Shown here in pieces: positions 7,599-16,353 of a stretch of 25,418 bases of DNA. Each line of letters starts with the position of its first letter. Positions within the stretch are counted from its first letter, which is position 1. The translations under genes and the position numbers were made by a program. The DNA lies in NCBI GenBank assembly GCA_900547825.1, contig URII01000039.1:1-25418 (forward strand), given 5' to 3'. The notes under the pieces were generated by a model. That model was not told where the DNA came from. It saw only the letters and a program-made list of their open reading frames with translations, and did not search any database. The DNA is from an uncultured Porphyromonadaceae bacterium. Its GTDB lineage: Bacteria; Bacteroidota; Bacteroidia; Bacteroidales; Muribaculaceae.

Positions 7599-8472
7599 CT
7601 AATCCGAAATTAATGTTGAAAATATTGAATCTGAAATTGGCCCCTGAGCTGAAACGGGAGCCGTCGTTTATGCCGTCGGTGGTTTGTTTTTCATTTTTCA
7701 GATACACACCGAACACGCCGAATGACACGTTGAACGACACGGCATCCATGATAAATACCGACACACCGGGCGAAAAATTCAGTTCGGCCTTGGTGGAGGA
7801 TGTGCGGGTGTCACGTACTTCACCGCCTATGGTGCGCTTGAACCGTGACGCTCCGCCCACAAACCCTAGATCCACCTCATTGAACACGCCGAAACGTTTG
7901 GCGCGGCTCAGGCCCACATAGTGTCGGTAGAGTATCGACACTCCGTAGCTCTGCGAGTAATAGCTCACATCACGGATAGAGAAGTTTATGTCATCGTCGA
8001 AGTTTATGGAGAGACTCGACAGATCGGCGTTGCCTCGGGTATAGTTGAATTTCAGGCCCACCGATGAGTTGTTGGTGAAAAAGTAGCTCAGATAAGGGCG
8101 TATGCTGTACATCTTGCCCCGGAAGTCGAAATCTTTCAGAACGCTGAGTATCTCCACGTCCTTGGAGTTGAATTCGCCGTAGCTGGCAGTAAGGCCTACA
8201 CTCCACTGTCCTTTGGGGATGAACAGGTAGTTGAACAGGCCGCGGTCGAATCGTCCGTAGTTACGTTCGGGAAGCACCATGGGCACCGTGTCGCGCCCTA
8301 CAATCACCCGTTCGGCAAGCTCGGCCGGCGGCACTTTTATGCCTATTTTACGGATAGGGTATACCACGGCTGCCGAGTCGCCCGGATTGGCGTCGGCTGC
8401 ATGAAGAGGCGCGGCGCATATCATAGCCATGGCCGCCGCTGTGAGAGTCAATAAAGTAGTTATCTTCATCAT
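7585..8472 (-). CDS. Outer-membrane beta-barrel protein (paralogue B)
   Basis: 295 residues with a signal peptide (MMKITTLLTLTAAAMAMICA, cleavage near LHA-A), a charged Pro-rich stretch (~35-75), then alternating amphipathic strands beginning at FIPKGQWSVGLTASYGEF and ending in FNIFNINFGLGVHI, the aromatic-rich end typical of barrels inserted by Bam. It is clearly similar in plan and motif order to the next gene upstream (KGQW, SVGLKFNY versus AAGGRFAY, GVFNEVDL versus GFFNEIQL, FGVFG versus VGVLGF, closing NFR-N-F-I-F-G pattern), so the two are tandem paralogues. Sits between paralogue A (8-base gap) and the PCMD gene (overlap). Exact function is not recognised. Confidence 0.82.
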   Translation of the reverse strand: MMKITTLLTLTAAAMAMICAAPLHAADANPGDSAAVVYPIRKIGIKVPPAELAERVIVGRDTVPMVLPERNYGRFDRGLFNYLFIPKGQWSVGLTASYGEFNSKDVEILSVLKDFDFRGKMYSIRPYLSYFFTNNSSVGLKFNYTRGNADLSSLSINFDDDINFSIRDVSYYSQSYGVSILYRHYVGLSRAKRFGVFNEVDLGFVGGASRFKRTIGGEVRDTRTSSTKAELNFSPGVSVFIMDAVSFNVSFGVFGVYLKNEKQTTDGINDGSRFSSGANFRFNIFNINFGLGVHI

Positions 8473-8480
8473 GTCGTGGC

Positions 8481-9296
8481 TTAAAGGTAAAATACTGCAC
8501 CGAAGGATATCGAGAAGAGATTGATCCGGAAATTGGCCGACTTGGTATCGTACGATGCGTTATATATCCGGTCGGTAGTGGATTTGGTCTTGTTGTAAGC
8601 GAATCCGAGCACACCCACATTCACCTCTATGGCCGAATAGTTGTTGAGAAACATTATCATGCCGGGTGCTATGCCCACGTTGAACTTGAAGTTGCGTGAA
8701 TAAGTGCCGGTGAGGTCATCGCCGCGGCCGTTGATCAGTTTGGATTGTCCTCCTCCTACCTGAAGCTGTATCTCATTGAAAAATCCGAACCGCAGGTTAC
8801 GTCCCAATGAGAAATAGTTACGGTACACGGCCATGCCGAAATATTCGTGGCTGATGGAGTAAAGGTTATCCACGGTATATGATGTGTCGTCGCCGAGAAC
8901 GAAATCAGCGTTGTCAAGTTGCGTGCGGGAGCGTTGGTAGGCGAATCGTCCGCCCGCGGCCATGTTGTCCTTGAACGCATACAGGAGCATGGGGCTGACC
9001 TTGAACGAATATGTGTCGCCGTTCAGGTTCTCGATTATCAGAAACTGGTATTTGTCCTGGTCGCTCATTGCATAGCTCACGCTCACCCCGGTGATCCACT
9101 GACCTTTGGGGATGAAGGTTACTGTTTCTATGTCGCGTTTGAATGGCTTTATGGAATCTGTTGCAAAAGTATTGGCTTGTATCAGGGAGTCAGGAGGTGA
9201 GGCCGTTCTCAGCGAGTCGGCCGGTTCGCCATTGGCATACATGCCGGAAATGGCAAGTGCCGCAGCGGCTATGAGGGCTTTAAGCGTATGTTTCAT
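8481..9296 (-). CDS. Outer-membrane beta-barrel protein (paralogue A)
   Basis: 271 residues: signal peptide (MKHTLKALIAAAALAISGMY, cleavage near YAN-G), a short spacer, then FIPKGQWITGVSVSYAMSDQ and roughly eight or more amphipathic strands ending NLFSISFGAVFYL. Recognised as a beta-barrel type that is common in Bacteroides and often sits next to PCMD or DUF4493 lipoproteins (from memory of the family). Spaced 13 bases after the DUF4493 gene and 8 bases before its paralogue, so all are probably one transcript. No enzymatic motif seen. Confidence 0.82.
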   Translation of the reverse strand: MKHTLKALIAAAALAISGMYANGEPADSLRTASPPDSLIQANTFATDSIKPFKRDIETVTFIPKGQWITGVSVSYAMSDQDKYQFLIIENLNGDTYSFKVSPMLLYAFKDNMAAGGRFAYQRSRTQLDNADFVLGDDTSYTVDNLYSISHEYFGMAVYRNYFSLGRNLRFGFFNEIQLQVGGGQSKLINGRGDDLTGTYSRNFKFNVGIAPGMIMFLNNYSAIEVNVGVLGFAYNKTKSTTDRIYNASYDTKSANFRINLFSISFGAVFYL

Positions 9297-9309
9297 TACA
9301 CGATATGTG

Positions 9310-11793
9310 TCAGTATGATAATCTCAGTTCCTTGATCTCAAGCATGCTTCCGCGTGAGCAGGAGTTTGTGAGATCATTGGTTGTTATTATTGTTGCCGAT
9401 TCGTGGGCTATAGTGCCGAGGTTTTCGGACGATGCGCACATCACTTTTATTTTAGAGGCTTTGACTCCGAACATGGGGTAATCCAATGGAATGTTGACAG
9501 TGGAGAATCCCGATGAGGGGCTGAGCAATAGCTTTCCGGAGGCTATCACACCGTTTTCTCCCTCAATGGCCACTTCCACATAGCCGCGGTCATATGGAGT
9601 CTCAGGCCCGGGCAGATAACGGTATGTTACATTCAGCCCCGACGGGCGCGAGCGGAATGTTATCCCTTCGGTATATGTCTCCCCGTCGGATGGTGTATAG
9701 CCGTATGATCCTATGAATATCTTTCCGGCGGAACGGAATGCGATATGGGGCACATTGGGATTGTAGGGCAGATAGGGGCGTGATACCTGAACATAATCCG
9801 GAATGGCCTGCCCTTGCGGATCCCAGGCCACGCTTGTGAGCTTTACCGAGCATTCGCCTGTGATTATGTCGGATGCTTCTTCCACCGACGGCTGCATGTA
9901 CCATGTGTTGTGTATGGCGGATTTGCGGCAGAATGTCTTGGCGTTTGTGTTTGCCCAGGGATAGTCAGGTATGCTTACTTTGAAATCAGTACGGTTCTGA
10001 CGGTTTATCACCGGTGCTATTGTTTGTGAATATCGACCTCCGGAGGGCATTTCGGAGTATTCTATGCCGGGTTTCACATCATTGAAATCATAATTGGGTA
10101 TCTGGCGGTCGTGCTCGGTTGTGATACCTGTTTCGGGACAGAAATCACCTGATGATGGATCTGTCATGACGGTGCCTTTGAGGCTGTAATGTGTGGCGGG
10201 ATCAAGGCCGCCGGCTATAAGGGTTCCGGTGGTTTCATCGCGGCTTAATATTACGAGCCGTTTTTCTCCCGCATAGACATTGAGCAGCCTGGTTATGATG
10301 GATGTAAGTGATTCATCCTGTGCTTTGACCTTTAACTTTGCCGTGCATGCGAAAGCATCGGCATCAAGGGTAAAGTCGGGTGTCACACGGTTTATAGTGA
10401 TTGTGCCTGCTATATTGCCGATATATACGGCTCTTACATGTACAATATGGTCGACTGACGGTGGAACACTGAATGTTATCCTGTAGCGCGGCCCCCCTAT
10501 TGCGGTTACGGCATTTATCGCTGCAGGTGTCCAGGTGTTGTCGAGTCCTGACGGAGAAGTGAATATTGTAACCTTTTTTGCAGATTCTTCATCCGGTGCC
10601 AGAATGGTCATGTCGGCCATATTTATTCCGATTACGGCCGGTGAACAGCTTTCCACGCTTATTGTGACGGGATTGATCCGGACCTCCATAGTGCACGCCT
10701 CACTTACATGGCCCGAGCGGTCCACGGCTATAAGGCGTATAAGAAACAGTGATCCGGAAGGCGAATATGCCACTTCCGATATCAGTTTCCGGAAGCTTAC
10801 GATACATGCCTCTGGCTGCTTTCCTTGAAATTCCGGGATAAGGCCGAGAGCTGACAGAACGTCATATTGGGCCGGATCGGGATTCAACAGATCGATATGT
10901 TGCGGCATGGCGGCATTGACACGCTCCGGCGCCGATACGGTGAGCAGCAGCGATCGCAGCGGCTGGGAGGATATGACCTCCATTGCCGCGTTGCTTTGCG
11001 GTTTGCGTCCTTCCTCGGTGGTGATAATTTCGCCGGGGTTCCATCCTGAGGGAGTTACAGATGGCGGACGCGTATCAAACAGAGCGTCATCTATAATCAA
11101 TCTTGTAATATTTCCATCTGCGTCTATGTCAAGTATATTTCCTGTGGCTGTGAGGGTTACGATGGACGGTGTGCCACCTTTCCCTTCAAATGAAGCTGCG
11201 AGCACATATGTTGAGCGTCCGTCGGCCAAGCTGAGATTCAGTATGAGGTCAATGGTGCCCGGTTTCAGATACACGGGTGTGTCCGTTGCGCCGTTGAGTG
11301 TTATTATGTTTCCTGTAGAGGAACGCAGTTCCAGTGAGCAGTGGTCTATGTAGTCGTCAAGTTCACTGTCTATGGTAATGCTCACAGGGGTGTTGGCCAA
11401 GCGGCATTCTATTACCGGTTCGGCAGTGTCATCGGGTGCGAGGGTGAATTCGGTAAAACCTCTATAGCATGGTTTCCCTGTTCCCTCGATATCAACGGAA
11501 CTGTATTCGGCGCTGATGGTATATGTCGCCGCGAGAAAATCCTCGTCAACAGGAAAGTCAGCCATGGAGTCCCATGCGCGGCTGAACCGGCCTTCCGAGT
11601 CGGTGAGGGATATGCTGAATTCGGCTTCTGGCGGAGAGGTGGGGCCTATGATCTTGATTACCGGATGTATATGGCCGGTAGGAGAACTGTATGATGTGGC
11701 GCTGTCAGTACATGCCCATGCCACTATCAGCCATATAAGCATTATAGAGCCAAGCAGGGGAGTCCGGTAGCGGTATATTGGTCGTAGGGTCAT
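9310..11793 (-). CDS. DUF4493 lipoprotein with C-terminal PCMD-like domain
   Basis: 827 residues. N-terminal signal with a hydrophobic stretch and lipobox-like VAWAC (Cys28). Residues ~50-235 match the DUF4493 pattern: FSISLTDSEGRFSRAWDS, MADFPV, LAATYTISAEY, YRGFTEFTLAPDDTAEPVIECRLA in pieces, then a second immunoglobulin-like half ending TLTATG. Middle Ig-like segments follow. The C-terminus (~590-827) resembles a PCMD-type jelly roll: IPNYDFNDV, SVKLTS, AGKIFIGSYG, EGITFRSRPSGLNVTYRY, RGYVEVAIEGENGVIASG, LEIKELRLSY. First gene of the four-gene surface module, 30 bases after tsaB on the same strand with no promoter box visible in the gap. Probably outer-membrane anchored and facing outward; role unknown. 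Confidence 0.8.
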   Translation of the reverse strand: MTLRPIYRYRTPLLGSIMLIWLIVAWACTDSATSYSSPTGHIHPVIKIIGPTSPPEAEFSISLTDSEGRFSRAWDSMADFPVDEDFLAATYTISAEYSSVDIEGTGKPCYRGFTEFTLAPDDTAEPVIECRLANTPVSITIDSELDDYIDHCSLELRSSTGNIITLNGATDTPVYLKPGTIDLILNLSLADGRSTYVLAASFEGKGGTPSIVTLTATGNILDIDADGNITRLIIDDALFDTRPPSVTPSGWNPGEIITTEEGRKPQSNAAMEVISSQPLRSLLLTVSAPERVNAAMPQHIDLLNPDPAQYDVLSALGLIPEFQGKQPEACIVSFRKLISEVAYSPSGSLFLIRLIAVDRSGHVSEACTMEVRINPVTISVESCSPAVIGINMADMTILAPDEESAKKVTIFTSPSGLDNTWTPAAINAVTAIGGPRYRITFSVPPSVDHIVHVRAVYIGNIAGTITINRVTPDFTLDADAFACTAKLKVKAQDESLTSIITRLLNVYAGEKRLVILSRDETTGTLIAGGLDPATHYSLKGTVMTDPSSGDFCPETGITTEHDRQIPNYDFNDVKPGIEYSEMPSGGRYSQTIAPVINRQNRTDFKVSIPDYPWANTNAKTFCRKSAIHNTWYMQPSVEEASDIITGECSVKLTSVAWDPQGQAIPDYVQVSRPYLPYNPNVPHIAFRSAGKIFIGSYGYTPSDGETYTEGITFRSRPSGLNVTYRYLPGPETPYDRGYVEVAIEGENGVIASGKLLLSPSSGFSTVNIPLDYPMFGVKASKIKVMCASSENLGTIAHESATIITTNDLTNSCSRGSMLEIKELRLSY

Positions 11794-11823
11794 CAGAGAG
11801 ATTTATATTGGCTTCAGAGAGTG

Positions 11824-12522
11824 TTACAGCTGTTTGCGCGGGGTGGTGGCGTAGAACGGTTTTATGTAGTTGGGCACACCGTAGGCCAGATCCATGAACT
11901 CGCCGCGGCGCATGGATAGCTCTGACAGTGCTGTCATGTCCGTGGCCAAAGGTTCGTCGATTTCAATGAAAACAGTACCCGGATGGTTCTCGAACAAGCC
12001 GCGTGCTTTTTGGGAGCCATTGCCGAAAAACGCTATTTTATGTCCTTGCTCCAGAAGGGCGCTGAACGGCTCGTTTTCGGTCAGGATCACAGCCTGAGGC
12101 TTCACCACATCTTCAAGCGAGAGGGTATGCACGGCAGTGTATACTTCCATGCGGCGCGCATCCACCATGGGCGCGAATAGTGTGTCGGGATCCATGTCGT
12201 GGGCGAACATGGCTTTGGTGGTCATGAGTTTCAGCGTGTCCACCCCGATCACCGGAATGTCGAGGCTGTAGGCAAGTCCTTTGGCTTCGGACAGGCCGAT
12301 ACGTAGCCCCGTATAGCTTCCGGGGCCTATGGAAACAGCCACAGCATCAGGCTTCAACCCTTTTTCCGCTCCATGAGCGAGGCACTCTTTTATAAATCCG
12401 CTGAGCATGGCCGCATGGTTGTGTCCTGAGAAATCTTCCTTGTGGACCAATATGAAGCCGTCGGAACATAAGGCCGCCGAGCAGGGCCCTCCCGAGGTTT
12501 CGATGTTTAAAATAGTGGACAT
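11824..12522 (-). CDS. tsaB: tRNA threonylcarbamoyladenosine biosynthesis protein TsaB
   Basis: Partner of TsaD (with TsaE) in making N6-threonylcarbamoyladenosine at position 37 of ANN-reading tRNAs; cytoplasmic ASKHA-fold protein. Motifs: opening ILNIETSGGPCSAAL, GHNHAAML (33-40), and the conserved SIGPGSYTGLRIGLSEAKGL (64-83) followed by IPVIGVDTLKLM. The C-terminus ends VPNYIKPFYATTP. 232 residues is normal. Divergent from yicC with a shared 78-base gap that contains -7 boxes for both directions. Downstream surface genes may be cotranscribed. Confidence 0.95.
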   Translation of the reverse strand: MSTILNIETSGGPCSAALCSDGFILVHKEDFSGHNHAAMLSGFIKECLAHGAEKGLKPDAVAVSIGPGSYTGLRIGLSEAKGLAYSLDIPVIGVDTLKLMTTKAMFAHDMDPDTLFAPMVDARRMEVYTAVHTLSLEDVVKPQAVILTENEPFSALLEQGHKIAFFGNGSQKARGLFENHPGTVFIEIDEPLATDMTALSELSMRRGEFMDLAYGVPNYIKPFYATTPRKQL

Positions 12523-12538
12523 AGCAAAATTTTGACCG

Positions 12539-12546
12539 CAAAGTTA
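12539..12546 (-). promoter_or_regulatory. Bacteroidetes -7 box (TAACTTTG) for tsaB
   Basis: Minus-strand TAACTTTG 17 bases upstream of the tsaB ATG, matching TAnnTTTG. A leader of only about 10 bases is implied. The -33 element is weak. Confidence 0.6.
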
Positions 12547-12568
12547 AGGTTTTTAAGTGTTAATTGGC

Positions 12569-12576
12569 TAAATTTG
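12569..12576 (+). promoter_or_regulatory. Bacteroidetes -7 box (TAAATTTG) for yicC operon
   Basis: Plus-strand TAAATTTG 25 bases before the yicC ATG. It is back to back with the tsaB box, 22 bases between them, so the two promoters overlap and could compete. Confidence 0.6.
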
Positions 12577-12600
12577 CGTCAAAATAAACCTTACAGGCCC

Positions 12601-13476
12601 ATGATTTTATCTATGACAGGGTTTGGCAAAGCCACCCATTCCACAGCCGACACGGATATCACCGTCGAAATAAAGTCGTTGAATTCCAAACAGCTTGATA
12701 TAATGGCACGTGTGCCCGCACAGTTGCGCGACAGTGAGCTGGATCTCAGATCACGGATCGGCCAGCGGCTCGAACGCGGAAAGGTGGACGTCAATGTGAC
12801 TCGTGACTGCCGTAGCGACAGTTCTGCACTTGAAATAAACATTCCGGTGGTGTCGGCATATAAATCACAGATCGAGGCTATGGGGCGCGAGCTGGGTCTT
12901 GAAAAGCCTGACAACTGGTATGATCTGCTGTTACATCTGCCCGACGCACTCCATTCACCGCTTCCCGCCCATGCGGGAGCCGATGAACAGGAAGCACTTA
13001 TGGCTGCTGCGGGTGACGCTGTGGATCAGCTCATGGCTTACAGGGAGGTCGAGGGCCGCAAGTTGGAGGAATTTTTTAAGCTGCGTGTCGGCAATATAGC
13101 ACGTTATCTTGAGGAAACACGTCCTTATGAGCAGGAGCGTGTGGTCCGGATCAAAGCCCGCATAGAGGAAGGACTCTCGTCGTTGCCTCAGGTTGAATAT
13201 GACCGCGGACGTCTGGAGCAGGAAATGATATTCTATATAGAGAAATTAGATGTAAACGAGGAGCGCCAGCGCCTTGGGCAGCATCTTGCATATTTTCTTG
13301 AAACTATGGCAGGAAAGCCAGGTCAGGGAAAGAAACTCGGCTTCATTGCTCAGGAAATGGGACGCGAGATCAACACATTGGGCTCCAAAAGCAATCACGC
13401 CGATATGCAGCGTCTCGTTGTGAAGATGAAAGATGAACTTGAACAGATAAAGGAGCAGGTGCTCAATGTAATGTAA
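12601..13476 (+). CDS. YicC-family endoribonuclease
   Basis: 291 residues. N-terminal YicC domain starts at the hallmark MILSMTGFGKA and IEIKSLNSKQLD-like VEIKSLNSKQLD. The C-terminal DUF1732 half ends with the hallmark GFIAQEMGREINTLGSKSN and a coiled-coil-like tail (MKDELEQIKEQVLNVM). E. coli YicC has been reported to act as an endoribonuclease; the role here is by homology. Start chosen at 12601 because the -7 box at 12569 makes the earlier start at 12532 untranscribed, and family proteins begin MI-SMT. First gene of yicC-gmk-nadD-DUF5063; yicC next to gmk is a widespread arrangement. Confidence 0.93.
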   Translation: MILSMTGFGKATHSTADTDITVEIKSLNSKQLDIMARVPAQLRDSELDLRSRIGQRLERGKVDVNVTRDCRSDSSALEINIPVVSAYKSQIEAMGRELGLEKPDNWYDLLLHLPDALHSPLPAHAGADEQEALMAAAGDAVDQLMAYREVEGRKLEEFFKLRVGNIARYLEETRPYEQERVVRIKARIEEGLSSLPQVEYDRGRLEQEMIFYIEKLDVNEERQRLGQHLAYFLETMAGKPGQGKKLGFIAQEMGREINTLGSKSNHADMQRLVVKMKDELEQIKEQVLNVM

Positions 13477-13500
13477 CCGGATTTCAGGAATAGATTTACC

Positions 13501-14079
13501 ATGGATAATCACAGTAAAGGAAAGGTGATAGTAGTGTCCGCTCCTTCGGGATGCGGAAAATCCACTATAATAAATTCGTTGCTTGACAGGGGCGATATCG
13601 ACATGCAGTTCTCCGTATCGGCCACAAACCGCGCGCCGCGTCAGGGTGAAACGGAAGGGGAGAGCTATTATTTCATGACCACCCCTGAATTTCGGGCGGC
13701 AGTGGACCGCGGTGAGTTCGTGGAGTGGGAAGAGGTCTATCCCGGACGTTTCTACGGCACTCTCCGTTCAGAGATAGAACGCATAATTGATGCGGGACAC
13801 AATGTGATTCTCGACGTGGACGTGAAAGGAGGGGTCAATGTAAAGCGTATGATGGGTAACCGGGCTGTAAGCATATTCATCATGCCTCCAAGTGTGGAGG
13901 TGCTGCGTAGCCGTTTGCTCTCCCGTGGTACTGATTCTCCCGAGGCCATAGAGGAGCGTGTGGGTAAGGCCGAGTATGAACTTTCGTTTGCACCTAAGTT
14001 TGACCACACGGTGACTAACGACGAGCTTTCGGAGGCTATTGAACGCACCCGTTCCATTATCACAGGTTTTATCGATTGA
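13501..14079 (+). CDS. gmk: Guanylate kinase
   Basis: Phosphorylates GMP to GDP with ATP (cytoplasm, purine nucleotide salvage and synthesis). P-loop APSGCGKS at residues 14-21, GMP-binding segment TNRAPRQGETEGESYYFM (~42-59), VDVKGGVNVK (~101-110) and the lid ERVGKAEYEL. 192 residues, normal length. 24 bases after yicC and 27 before nadD. Confidence 0.96.
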   Translation: MDNHSKGKVIVVSAPSGCGKSTIINSLLDRGDIDMQFSVSATNRAPRQGETEGESYYFMTTPEFRAAVDRGEFVEWEEVYPGRFYGTLRSEIERIIDAGHNVILDVDVKGGVNVKRMMGNRAVSIFIMPPSVEVLRSRLLSRGTDSPEAIEERVGKAEYELSFAPKFDHTVTNDELSEAIERTRSIITGFID

Positions 14080-14106
14080 CTGTAGTGGATTACAATCGTT
14101 TGTAAA

Positions 14107-14694
14107 ATGGCTGAATATGAACTGACTGGGATTCTCGGCGGATCGTTCAATCCCGTCCATATGGGGCATTTCATGCTGGCTTCCTATTTAGTGGAGTTTA
14201 CTCCGTTGGATTCGGTATGGCTTATGCTGTCGCCGTTGAATCCGCTTAAACCGCACCCCGAGGAACTTATCGCCGATATGCAGAGGCTCAGGATGCTTGA
14301 AATAGCGGCCAGATCGAATCCTCGTCTCAGCGTTTGCGACATAGAACTGTCAATGCCCCGTCCGTCATACACTGCCGACACTCTACAGGTGCTTGCCCGC
14401 CGTTATCCGCGCCGGCGGTTCAAATTGGTGATAGGCAGCGACAACTGGAAGATATTCAACAGCTGGCGACGACACGAGGAGATCCTTGACAATTATGGAG
14501 TGATTGTGTATCCGCGTCCGGGTTATGACACCGGTACGATTTATGATGACCGTGTGGAAGTGGTCAACGCCCCCATGGTGGAGCTGTCAAGCTCGTGGGT
14601 GCGGCGCACACTTGCCCGTGGCAAGGATCTGAGCTTTTTTCTGCCTCCGGGCGTTTATGACTATATAAAAGCCAATAATTTGTATCGACAATAA
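14107..14694 (+). CDS. nadD: Nicotinate-nucleotide adenylyltransferase
   Basis: Transfers AMP from ATP to nicotinate mononucleotide to give deamido-NAD, a step of NAD synthesis. Nucleotidyltransferase motifs: GGSFNPVHMGH (11-21), LMLSPLNPLKP (39-49), VIGSDNWKIFNSW (108-120) and the C-terminal SSSWVRRTLARG (161-172, equivalent to ISST-x-IR). 195 residues. Its TAA stop shares one base with the ATG of the following DUF5063 gene (TAATG). Confidence 0.95.
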   Translation: MAEYELTGILGGSFNPVHMGHFMLASYLVEFTPLDSVWLMLSPLNPLKPHPEELIADMQRLRMLEIAARSNPRLSVCDIELSMPRPSYTADTLQVLARRYPRRRFKLVIGSDNWKIFNSWRRHEEILDNYGVIVYPRPGYDTGTIYDDRVEVVNAPMVELSSSWVRRTLARGKDLSFFLPPGVYDYIKANNLYRQ

Positions 14695-15212
14695 TGGACG
14701 AACCGACTGTACTTACACCTAATGCCATTGCATTCATAGGCTTGTGCCGTGAATACTGTGTGGCTCTTGAAGAATCGGAGCCTTCGGGCGAGGACTCACG
14801 CAGTGAGTTTGTTGACAAACTGTTGCGCCTCTTGCCGAGGCTATATATCACTGCTTACGACCTTGGTGAGATGTCGGGCATAGAGCAGTCGGCTCCGGCC
14901 GACGCGCTTGACGAGGACCATTATAACGGCCTGCGTATGCGCATTGAGTCCATTATGGGTGAGGACGACATGTATCTTGAAGTGTTTCACGAGGACATGA
15001 AGTATTCCGATACGCCTATCGCAGCTTCTGTGTCGGAAGGGCTTGCCGATCTGTTTCAGGTGACTTACAATCTTATAGAGTCAGTTGCCGACGCACCGGT
15101 CGGACTCGTGGCTGAATACGTGGCCGCTGTGGCGGAGGATTTCCGCTCCTATTGGAGTCGCATCCTCTGCAATCTCCTGCGCCAGCTCAACCACGTGAAA
15201 TTCTTTTCCTGA
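14694..15212 (+). CDS. DUF5063 domain protein
   Basis: 172-residue acidic, all-helical-looking protein with no signal peptide. Recognised as DUF5063 from NAIAFIGLCREYC near the start, LLPRLYITAYDLG in the middle, and a C-terminal FRSYWSRILCNLLRQLNHV. No catalytic motif is visible and the function is unknown. Start overlaps the nadD stop by one base, so it is translationally coupled and closes the yicC-gmk-nadD operon. Confidence 0.82.
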   Translation: MDEPTVLTPNAIAFIGLCREYCVALEESEPSGEDSRSEFVDKLLRLLPRLYITAYDLGEMSGIEQSAPADALDEDHYNGLRMRIESIMGEDDMYLEVFHEDMKYSDTPIAASVSEGLADLFQVTYNLIESVADAPVGLVAEYVAAVAEDFRSYWSRILCNLLRQLNHVKFFS

Positions 15213-15254
15213 CCCCGGTCCCGGCATTCATGTGAAAAAAGTGTGCAATTATTT

Positions 15255-15283
15255 TTTGCCACGCATTTAATTGGCTATATTTG
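15255..15283 (+). promoter_or_regulatory. Promoter of ilvE (TTTG ... TATATTTG)
   Basis: TTTG at 15255-15258 and TATATTTG at 15276-15283, 17 bases apart, fit the Bacteroidetes -33/-7 pattern (usual spacing about 19-21). The predicted start of transcription is near 15290, about 40 bases before the ilvE ATG. This rules out the TTG at 15271 as a start codon. Confidence 0.65.
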
Positions 15284-15330
15284 CCGCAGTAACAGACCCA
15301 ACATCATTACACAATTATATATTGAATCTT

Positions 15331-16353
15331 ATGACAACTGATTTAGACTGGGGCAACCTCTCGTTCGGCTACATGCCGACCGATTACAATGTACGTTGCC
15401 ATTTCCATGACGGCAAATGGGGCGAAATAGAAGTGTCGAGCGATCCTACCATCAATCTGCACATCGCAGCTACCTCCCTACATTATGGACAGGAGATTTT
15501 CGAAGGCTTGAAAGCTTTCAGAGGAAAAGACGGCAAAATCCGTATATTCCGTCTTGAGGAGAATGCCAAGCGCCTCGCCTCATCGGCCCGCGGCCTCATC
15601 ATGGAACCTGTTCCCGAGGAGCTTTTCCGCGAAATGGTGATCAAGGCCGTAAAACTCAACGAACGCTTTATTCCCCCTTACGGAAGCGGTGCCTCGCTCT
15701 ATATCCGTCCGGTGGAAATAGGCACGACAGCCCAGGTGGGTGTAAAGCCGGCCAAGGACTATGTGCTGATTATATTTGTAAGCCCGGTGGGCCCGTACTT
15801 CAAAACCGGTTTCAAGCCCTCCAATATCTGCATAATGCGTGAATATGACCGCGTGGCTCCCAAAGGCACCGGACGCTTCAAAGTGGGCGGCAACTATGCT
15901 GCAAGCCTTGAGGCCGGTGAGAAGGCTCATGCCTTGGGATATTCGGCAGTGCTTTATCTCGATCCCAAAGAGAAGAAATATCTTGATGAATGCGGTCCGG
16001 CCAACTTCTTTGCCATAAAGGACGGCAAATATATCACCCCTGCATCGGAATCAATCCTTCCCTCCATCACCAACATGAGCTTCCGCCAGCTTGCCCGCGA
16101 TATGGGTCTTGAAGTGGAGGAACGCCATATTCCGGTGGAGGAACTTGAAACTGTGCAGGAGGCCGCAGCCTGCGGCACCGCCGCTGTTGCATCGCCCATA
16201 GGCGAGATCGACGACCTTGACACCGGCAAGAAGTATATCATAGCCCGCGACGGCCAGCCCGGTCCCGTGACTACTGCTTTGTATAACCGGTTGCGCGCCA
16301 TTCAGCTCGGCGACGAAGAGGATGTGCACGGATGGAACACTGTGATCGACTGA
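15331..16353 (+). CDS. ilvE: Branched-chain amino acid aminotransferase
   Basis: Fold-type IV PLP enzyme interconverting leucine, isoleucine and valine with their 2-oxo acids, using glutamate/2-oxoglutarate; cytoplasmic. 340 residues from the ATG at 15331. Motifs: HYGQEIFEGLKAFRG (51-65), SLYIRPVEIGT (122-132), the PLP lysine in GRFKVGGNYAAS (Lys184), and the phosphate-binding GTAAVASPIG region near 288-297. The upstream in-frame TTG lies inside the promoter and was rejected. Its last 22 bases overlap the next gene. Confidence 0.95.
   Translation: MTTDLDWGNLSFGYMPTDYNVRCHFHDGKWGEIEVSSDPTINLHIAATSLHYGQEIFEGLKAFRGKDGKIRIFRLEENAKRLASSARGLIMEPVPEELFREMVIKAVKLNERFIPPYGSGASLYIRPVEIGTTAQVGVKPAKDYVLIIFVSPVGPYFKTGFKPSNICIMREYDRVAPKGTGRFKVGGNYAASLEAGEKAHALGYSAVLYLDPKEKKYLDECGPANFFAIKDGKYITPASESILPSITNMSFRQLARDMGLEVEERHIPVEELETVQEAAACGTAAVASPIGEIDDLDTGKKYIIARDGQPGPVTTALYNRLRAIQLGDEEDVHGWNTVID

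Noticed and set aside
15271..15330. 20-codon extension of ilvE from a TTG.
   Set aside because: The extension overlaps the promoter (-7 box 15276-15283), and the ATG at 15331 gives the normal family length.
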